The notes beneath the pieces are model-generated. The model worked only from the letters and a program-made list of their open reading frames with translations, was not told the DNA's origin and did no database searches. Below are positions 1 to 7,040 of a stretch of DNA of 7,040 nucleotides, piece by piece. Within the stretch, counting starts at the first letter, position 1. Every line of letters begins with the position of its first letter. Origin of the DNA: DATJPD01 sp036394195 (lineage in GTDB: Bacteria; Pseudomonadota; Alphaproteobacteria; CACIAM-22H2). The stretch is from assembly GCA_036394195.1 (NCBI GenBank), contig DASWFO010000311.1:1-7040 (forward strand). Reading direction: 5' to 3'. The position numbers and the translations under genes are program-made.

Positions 1-2
1 AA

Positions 3-81
3 CCGCCGTTCGCGATCACCCACGCTCCCGGAGCCATGCTCGCCACAGATCTCTTGAACTCGCAGCTGGCGTCCGCCGAGC

Positions 82-98
<17 letters not shown>
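3..98 (+). CDS. Possible C-terminal tail of an upstream gene (5' end outside the window)
   Basis: An open frame runs in from the left edge for 31 codons and ends at TAA 96-98. The readable tail includes PPFAITHAPGAMLATDLL. About 25 of 31 codons end in G or C, as expected for a real gene in this genome, although so short a stretch proves little. The frame overlaps the start of the oxoprolinase-type gene by 17 bases, an arrangement typical of co-transcribed and translationally coupled genes. It would also explain why no clear promoter or Shine-Dalgarno site precedes that gene. The tail weakly recalls the ending of FAD-dependent amine oxidoreductases (Gly-x-Thr-x-Ala-Pro ... Leu-Ala-Asp-Leu/Ile), but this is too little to assign a family. 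It could equally be non-coding leader. Confidence 0.4.
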
Positions 99-3708
<3,610 letters not shown>

Positions 3709-3746
3709 CTCGTCGAGTTGCACGATCGTTCAAGACGGGGGGCGCC

Positions 3747-3776
3747 CGCTCGTTCATCAGCGAGCGATGCACTTTT
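3747..3776 (+). terminator. Weak terminator-like hairpin between the oxoprolinase-type and LysE genes
   Basis: CGCTCG (3747-3752) pairs with CGAGCG (3761-3766) around an 8-base loop. A TTTT run follows only after six further bases (3773-3776). The stem is short and the T run is displaced, so this is at best a weak or attenuating terminator. The 84-base gap is otherwise featureless, and no promoter could be assigned in it with confidence. Confidence 0.22.
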
Positions 3777-3792
3777 CCGTCGAGACGGCCGC

Positions 3793-4386
3793 ATGAGCGG
3801 CCTGCCGGGCTTCATTCTGGCCGGGCTGGCTCTCGCCGGCAGCCCCGGTCCGGCGACGCTGAGCCTGGCCGCGGCTGGTGCGGCGTTCGGCGCCCGTCAT
3901 GGCCTCGGCTATCTCGGCGGGCTCGTGTGCGGGATGATTGCCGTGATGGGCGTCACCGCGACCGGGATCGTGGCCGTCCTGCTCGCGCTTCCGGGTGCCA
4001 CCCCGGTCGTTCTGACTTTGTCAGCGGCCTATTTCGTCTATCTCGCGATCCGGATCGCCACGGCGCCGCCGCTGGCGGACAGCGGCGGCCAGACCGACCC
4101 GCCGAATTTCGCGGCCGGCATCATCCTGTCGCTGATCAACCCAAAAGGGTACGCCGCCATGGGCGCTCTGTTCTCCGGCTTCGCGCTGGTGCGGGACCGC
4201 CTCGTCCTGGACGCCGCCGTGAAGGCGCTTGTCCTGGTGGCCGTCATGGTGGTCGTCAATGTGGCCTGGCTCTTTGCCGGCGCGGCGCTGACCCGGTTTT
4301 TCCGCGACCCGGCGCTCAACCGCGCGCTCAACATCGCGTTCGCCGCCCTGCTGCTCGGGTCGGTGGCCGTGACCCTGCTGCTTTGA
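3793..4386 (+). CDS. LysE family amino-acid exporter (RhtB/LeuE-like)
   Basis: An inner-membrane protein of 197 residues with about six hydrophobic helices (roughly 5-27, 37-62, 66-90, 107-130, 142-168 and 177-197), the usual size for LysE/RhtB exporters. Family hallmarks are SPGP at residues 17-20 near the end of the first helix, the glycine-rich stretch GARHGLGYLGGLVCG (33-47), and NPKGY at 116-120. Such proteins export amino acids or their derivatives driven by the proton-motive force; the substrate cannot be read from sequence. The ATG at 3793 is preferred over the upstream TTG at 3718. The extra 25 residues would be charged and Arg-rich, and SPGP normally lies about 20 residues from the start. 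The Shine-Dalgarno signal is weak (GAGAC about 8 bases upstream). The gene lies 84 bases after the oxoprolinase-type gene on the same strand, so co-transcription is plausible. An exporter could remove excess amino acid made by that enzyme; this is inference. Confidence 0.9.
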   Translation: MSGLPGFILAGLALAGSPGPATLSLAAAGAAFGARHGLGYLGGLVCGMIAVMGVTATGIVAVLLALPGATPVVLTLSAAYFVYLAIRIATAPPLADSGGQTDPPNFAAGIILSLINPKGYAAMGALFSGFALVRDRLVLDAAVKALVLVAVMVVVNVAWLFAGAALTRFFRDPALNRALNIAFAALLLGSVAVTLLL

Positions 4387-4461
4387 AGCGGGAATCGCCG
4401 CGGCCCGGCGTCTGCTCCAGGCTCAGCCGGCGACGGAAAACATGCGCGAAAACGTCAGCGT

Positions 4462-4484
4462 CGCCACGCGGCCGCCGCGTGGCG
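4462..4484. terminator. GC-rich perfect hairpin between two convergent genes
   Basis: CGCCACGCGG (4462-4471) pairs perfectly with CCGCGTGGCG (4475-4484) around a 3-base loop, giving a 10-bp stem. It lies 75 bases after the LysE-type stop and 20 bases beyond the stop of the minus-strand gene, the usual place for a shared bidirectional terminator. There is no T run on the plus strand. On the minus strand a TTTT follows about ten bases after the stem. It may act as a transcript-end stabiliser or a weak terminator rather than a canonical intrinsic one. Confidence 0.45.
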
Positions 4485-4491
4485 TGACCTG

Positions 4492-4503
4492 GCCGACGTC
4501 GGC
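4492..4503. repeat. Perfect 12-bp palindrome GCCGACGTCGGC
   Basis: The twelve bases equal their own reverse complement, with no spacer, which suits a dimeric DNA-binding protein better than an RNA hairpin. It sits directly beyond the stop codon of the minus-strand gene and 7 bases from the 10-bp hairpin. In DNA this GC-rich it may be chance, and no known operator consensus is matched. Confidence 0.3.
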
Positions 4504-4504
4504 G

Positions 4505-4816
4505 TCAGCCGTGCGCCTTGTCGTGGCTCTCGACGAGGTTCGTCACCACCTGCGGACGGTTATTCACCACGGGCAGCGACTGGCTGCCGAGCTGCTTGCC
4601 GGTCTGCTCGGCCGCGCTGATCGCGGTCTCGTTCGTGAGGTGGGTGTTGATGAGCGGCCGCAGGCTGCCAAACGACAGCGAACTGCTGCTGCTCGTCTGG
4701 ACCGTGTCGGAGCTCGGAACGGAAAACTTCTCCGCCGACGCTTCCGGCGTCTTCGGCTTGTCGCTGCTCGTCCGCGGGACGGGAGGCCCGCCGGCGGGAT
4801 TGATTGCGTTCGTCAT
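4505..4816 (-). CDS. Small hypothetical protein, 103 aa, C-terminus faintly like the flagellin end
   Basis: A 103-residue protein of unrecognised family. Residues 1-50 are low-complexity, rich in Pro, Ser, Thr and Lys (with a TSSSSS run at 41-46), and are probably disordered. Residues 51-97 look ordered and helical, ending QSLPVVNNRPQVVTNLV (79-95). There are no Cys residues, no membrane segment and no signal peptide. Support for this strand over the overlapping plus-strand frames: codons end overwhelmingly in G or C in this frame, composition is balanced rather than Arg/Cys/Trp-heavy, and AAAGGA lies 10 bases before the ATG. The gene is convergent with the LysE gene and divergent from the DMT transporter. 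The Q-x-L-x-x-x-x-L-x-x-x-N-x-x-P-Q-x-V-x-x-L pattern at the end recalls the C-terminal D0 helix of flagellins (for example ANQ-x-PQ-N-V-L-SLL), but the N-terminal flagellin part is absent. That resemblance is by eye and may be coincidental. Confidence 0.72.
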   Translation of the reverse strand: MTNAINPAGGPPVPRTSSDKPKTPEASAEKFSVPSSDTVQTSSSSSLSFGSLRPLINTHLTNETAISAAEQTGKQLGSQSLPVVNNRPQVVTNLVESHDKAHG

Positions 4817-4826
4817 GGGTCCGGGG

Positions 4827-4832
4827 TCCTTT
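4827..4832 (-). promoter_or_regulatory. Ribosome binding site of the small minus-strand gene
   Basis: On the minus strand the sequence reads AAAGGA followed by ten bases and then ATG (4816-4814). The spacing is slightly long, but the purine run matches the anti-Shine-Dalgarno sequence. It decides the start and supports the minus-strand reading over the overlapping plus-strand frames. Confidence 0.6.
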
Positions 4833-4856
4833 TCTGGTACCGGTTTTTTGTCATAT

Positions 4857-4884
4857 CGGCACGTTACTGTGCCGTTTTGTTTTA
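4857..4884 (+). terminator. Intrinsic terminator on the plus strand
   Basis: CGGCAC (4857-4862) pairs with GTGCCG (4869-4874); an inner G-T wobble leaves a 4-base loop (TTAC). The stem is followed directly by TTTTGTTTTA, a good U-tract. On the minus strand no T run follows, so it works only for rightward transcription. It lies 471 bases after the LysE-type stop, beyond the whole minus-strand gene, and 117 bases before the DMT transporter start. A second, poorer plus-strand hairpin (CCGG 4821-4824 with CCGG 4840-4843, imperfect inside) followed by TTTTTT (4844-4849) lies just before it. Confidence 0.65.
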
Positions 4885-4934
4885 TCTGCGGGTGCTAGAA
4901 GTGTGCAGGAACGGTCTTAAGGCTCTACTACCGG

Positions 4935-4958
4935 TGCCGAAAATTGGTTAATTCGGCA
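4935..4958. repeat. 7-bp inverted repeat with 10-base spacer in the divergent intergenic region
   Basis: TGCCGAA (4935-4941) and TTCGGCA (4952-4958) are perfect inverted copies separated by AATTGGTTAA. The element sits between the divergent small gene and the DMT transporter, about 42 bases before the transporter start. It could be an operator half-site pair or a hairpin; the following TTATTTAT (4959-4966) is AT-rich but not a clean T run. The spacer and right arm also contain TTAA-N7-TTAT (4948-4962), one base away from the CtrA-type consensus TTAA-N7-TTAA of alphaproteobacteria. No convincing -35/-10 promoter could be placed on either strand of this spacer. Confidence 0.4.
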
Positions 4959-5000
4959 TTATTTATCCGTACGTTAGCGTAATCCTACACCCCCGTAAAC

Positions 5001-5945
5001 ATGTCTTTTCCCCCGCCAACCGCGCCCTCCGACCGGCCCCTGCGCGGAATCACGTATATGTTACTGGGGATCGGGGCGTTTTCGCTGACCGACGCCCTAG
5101 CCAAGTGGATCGTCGCGGCCGCCCCCATCCCCGAAGTGGTGGCGATCCGCAACGGCTTCACGCTGCTGCTGATCCTGCCGGCGGTCATCCGGGCCGGGGG
5201 CTTGCGGGCGCTGGCCACCCAGCGCGGCGGCGCCCACGCCACCCGGGCCCTCCTGTCCGTCGGTGCGTTGCTGACCTTCTTCGAGGCTCTGCGCCAACTG
5301 CCGCTCGCGACCTGCATCGCGATCGGGTTTGCGGCCCCTCTGTTCATGACGGTGGCCTCGGTCGTCATGCTGCGCGAGCATGTCGGCGTCCATCGCTGGG
5401 CGGCGATCGGCGTCGGCTTTGTCGGCGTGCTGATCATCGCCTGGCCCGACGCCGGCGGCTTCCTGTCCTGGCCGGCCGTCCTCATGCTTCTGTCGAGCCT
5501 GTGCTTCGCGCTCGCCATGACCAGTGTGCGCTGGCTGGCCCGCACCGAATCCGATGTGGCGATGCTGTTCTATCAAAATACCGGCATGCTCGCGGCGGGG
5601 CTCGTCGGCTCGCCGTTCGTGTGGCAGCCGCCCACCGCAATCGAAGTCGGAGTCATGGCCGCGATGGCCGTGGCGCTGGCCATCGGCCAGGTGTTCACCA
5701 TCCGCGCATTCCGCGAGGCGCCGGTGGGCGTGGTCGCCCCCTTCGAATATACGGAGCTGCTGTGGGCGGCGCTGATCGGCTACTTCGTGTGGAACGAGCT
5801 CCCGGGTTCGCATGTGTGGGCCGGGGCGGGGATCGTGGTGTTGAGCGGGCTTTACATCATCTGGCGCGAGGCGCTGGCCGCCCGCCGACGCGCCGCCGCC
5901 GCGGTGCCGATCCCCGCCGCATCGGCCCCCGTCCTATCGCCATAG
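5001..5945 (+). CDS. DMT superfamily transporter with two EamA domains
   Basis: An inner-membrane carrier of 314 residues with about ten hydrophobic helices arranged as two EamA repeats (roughly residues 16-148 and 158-287), the full length for this family. Typical features are the first-helix SLTDALAKW (28-36), PLATCIAIGFAAPLF (101-115), the inter-helix REHVGVHRW (125-133), and in the second repeat APVGVVAPFEYTELLWA (240-256) with YFVWNELP (261-268). The Ala/Pro-rich tail after 290 is probably cytoplasmic. Family members move amino acids, purines, S-adenosylmethionine and other small metabolites; the substrate is not predictable here. The ATG at 5001 keeps helix 1 intact; the next Met (5058) would cut it. 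No Shine-Dalgarno site is visible before 5001. The first 33 codons include TTA and CTA, both otherwise rare in this window; AT-richer early codons often just reduce mRNA structure. The FAD oxidase gene follows after 33 bases, which suggests one unit. Confidence 0.9.
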   Translation: MSFPPPTAPSDRPLRGITYMLLGIGAFSLTDALAKWIVAAAPIPEVVAIRNGFTLLLILPAVIRAGGLRALATQRGGAHATRALLSVGALLTFFEALRQLPLATCIAIGFAAPLFMTVASVVMLREHVGVHRWAAIGVGFVGVLIIAWPDAGGFLSWPAVLMLLSSLCFALAMTSVRWLARTESDVAMLFYQNTGMLAAGLVGSPFVWQPPTAIEVGVMAAMAVALAIGQVFTIRAFREAPVGVVAPFEYTELLWAALIGYFVWNELPGSHVWAGAGIVVLSGLYIIWREALAARRRAAAAVPIPAASAPVLSP

Positions 5946-5966
5946 CCTCGCCGCAGCGCGGACGCG

Positions 5967-5972
5967 TATACT
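5967..5972 (+). promoter_or_regulatory. Possible -10 element (TATACT) for leaderless transcription of the FAD oxidase gene
   Basis: TATACT matches the sigma-70 -10 consensus TATAAT at five of six bases. It ends six bases before the ATG at 5979, which would place the transcript start at or next to the A of the start codon. No Shine-Dalgarno sequence precedes this ATG, which fits leaderless translation. Against it: no recognisable -35 box lies 16-18 bases upstream, there is no extended -10 TG, and the gene may simply be read from the upstream DMT promoter. Confidence 0.3.
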
Positions 5973-5978
5973 GGGCCG

Positions 5979-7040
5979 ATGAGCCCCGCCCCGCTGGCCA
6001 ATTCGAGGCCGTCCCCCGCCGCGCGCGACGCCGCCATCGCCGACCTCAAGGCGCTTCTCGGCGACCGTCTGTCGACCGTGGCCGCGGTTCGCGAGCGGCA
6101 CGGCAAGGACGAATCCTATCATCCGTCGGTGCCGCCGGATGCCGTCGCGTTCGCGCGCTCGACCGAAGAGGTGAGCCAGATCGTCCGCATCTGCGCCCGC
6201 CACAAAGTGCCGGTGATTCCCTACGCGACCGGCACCTCGCTCGAAGGGCATGTCGCGGCGCTGCACGGCGGTATCTCGATCGACGTGATGCAGATGAACC
6301 GGGTGCTCGAGGTCAACGCCGAGGACCTCGACTGCCGGGTCCAGCCCGGCGTCACGCGCAAGGAGCTCAATGAGTATCTGCGCGACACCGGCCTGTTCTT
6401 CCCGATCGACCCCGGCGCCAATGCCTCGCTCGGCGGCATGGCGGCGACGCGGGCCTCGGGTACCAATGCCGTGCGCTACGGCACGATGCGCGAGAACGTG
6501 CTGGCGCTGACGGTGGTGCTCGCCGACGGCCGCGTCATCCGGACCTCGAAGCGGGCGCGCAAATCGTCCGCCGGCTACGACCTGACGCGGCTGTTCGTCG
6601 GCTCCGAGGGAACGCTCGGCGTCATCACCGAAGTCACCTTGCGGCTGTACGGCATCCCGGCGGCGATCTCCTCGGCGATGTGCTCCTTCCCGACCGTCAA
6701 GGATGCGGTCGACACCGTGATCCAGACCATCCAGTCGGGGATCCCGGTGGCGCGGATCGAGCTCGCGGACGGGCTGCAGATGAAGGCGATCAACAATTTC
6801 TCGAAGATGGGCCTGCCCGAGACTCCGACGCTGTGGCTCGAATTCCACGGCACCGAGGCCGGTGTCGCCGAGCAAGCGGAAATGGTCCAGGCGCTCGCCA
6901 GCGAGCACGGCGGGACCGGCTTCAGCTGGACGACGCTGCCGGAGGATCGCAAGAAGCTGTGGCAGGCCCGTCATGACGCCGCCTACGCGAACCGCACGCT
7001 GCGGCCGGGGGCCGAGCTGTGGGCGACCGACGTCTGCGTG
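5979..7040 (+). CDS. FAD-binding oxidase, D-lactate dehydrogenase (cytochrome)/glycolate oxidase GlcD-like, 3' end cut by window
   Basis: A flavoprotein of the PCMH-FAD / FAD-oxidase C family, which oxidises D-2-hydroxy acids such as D-lactate and passes electrons to cytochrome c or quinone. The 354 visible residues cover the FAD-binding domain (about 52-228) and part of the substrate domain. Key motifs are PYATGTSLEGH (81-91, pyrophosphate-binding loop), IDPGANASLGGMAATRASG (143-161), YGTMRENV (167-174) and SSAGYDLTRLFVGSEGTLG (196-214). The family signature LWQARHDAAYA (327-337) ends in ATDVCV at the edge. Roughly 100-120 C-terminal residues are missing, including the region where the family's His/metal catalytic motif normally lies, so catalytic completeness cannot be judged. 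The ATG at 5979 is the first possible start: the frame is the same as that of the preceding transporter, whose TAG (5943-5945) closes it upstream, with no GTG or TTG between. The LEGH loop favours D-lactate dehydrogenase over GlcD; the substrate remains open. Confidence 0.9.
   Translation, partial: MSPAPLANSRPSPAARDAAIADLKALLGDRLSTVAAVRERHGKDESYHPSVPPDAVAFARSTEEVSQIVRICARHKVPVIPYATGTSLEGHVAALHGGISIDVMQMNRVLEVNAEDLDCRVQPGVTRKELNEYLRDTGLFFPIDPGANASLGGMAATRASGTNAVRYGTMRENVLALTVVLADGRVIRTSKRARKSSAGYDLTRLFVGSEGTLGVITEVTLRLYGIPAAISSAMCSFPTVKDAVDTVIQTIQSGIPVARIELADGLQMKAINNFSKMGLPETPTLWLEFHGTEAGVAEQAEMVQALASEHGGTGFSWTTLPEDRKKLWQARHDAAYANRTLRPGAELWATDVCV

Noticed and set aside
3718..3792. Upstream TTG extension of the LysE family protein
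   Set aside because: The added 25 residues are charged and Arg-rich, unlike a LysE N-terminus, and would push the SPGP motif too far from the start.
4908..4934. GGAAC as a possible -35 of an EcfG-type general stress promoter
   Set aside because: No CGTT-like -10 follows at 16-18 bases, so the promoter consensus is not met.
4442..4951. Plus-strand frames opposite the small minus-strand gene (4442-4951 and 4518-4898)
   Set aside because: They lack a ribosome binding site, run through the plus-strand terminator, and have Arg-heavy or Cys/Trp-heavy composition. The minus frame has the third-position GC bias and an AAAGGA site.
5105..6373. 422-codon plus-strand frame bridging the DMT and FAD oxidase genes
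   Set aside because: It is a shifted-frame shadow of two well-supported genes, with Arg-rich product and no motif.
5934..6974. Long antisense open frame over the FAD oxidase, and a similar one over the DMT gene (5097-5813)
   Set aside because: Both share the sense codon register and arise from TTA/CTA/TCA avoidance in the sense genes. Their products are His/Arg-rich and unlike any family.

Overview
The window comes from a high-GC bacterium (roughly two thirds G+C by eye, with third codon positions almost always G or C). The gene families and codon style fit an alphaproteobacterium of the Rhizobiales/Rhodospirillales kind. This is an inference from protein style, as there is no rRNA or marker gene here. 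It looks like an ordinary chromosomal metabolic and transport region. I see no tRNA, rRNA, insertion sequence, CRISPR array, phage gene or toxin/defence module.

Layout, left to right. Positions 3-98 may hold the C-terminal tail of a gene that begins outside the window; it overlaps the next start. Positions 82-3708 encode a 1208-residue fused HyuA-HyuB protein of the ATP-dependent 5-oxoprolinase / hydantoinase family. After an 84-base gap comes a LysE-type amino-acid exporter (3793-4386). Facing it on the minus strand is a small, unrecognised 103-residue protein (4505-4816) with good coding statistics and a ribosome binding site; its C-terminus vaguely recalls the end of flagellin. A relatively AT-rich 184-base divergent spacer (4817-5000) holds a clear plus-strand intrinsic terminator and an inverted repeat. 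Next is a ten-helix EamA/DMT transporter (5001-5945). It is followed after 33 bases by an FAD-binding oxidase of the D-lactate/glycolate dehydrogenase family (5979-7040), which is cut off by the window edge.

How the genes may work together (inference): the oxoprolinase-type enzyme opens a cyclic amide such as 5-oxoproline using ATP and would release an amino acid such as glutamate. The LysE exporter next to it could relieve amino-acid build-up, or could simply be a neighbour. The DMT transporter and FAD oxidase probably form a second small unit, perhaps uptake or efflux of an organic solute plus oxidation of a D-2-hydroxy acid into the respiratory chain. The two units are separated by the minus-strand gene and the plus-strand terminator. 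No new biological system is evident. The points most worth a second look are the small minus-strand gene with its antisense-terminator arrangement, and the possible leaderless start of the FAD oxidase.
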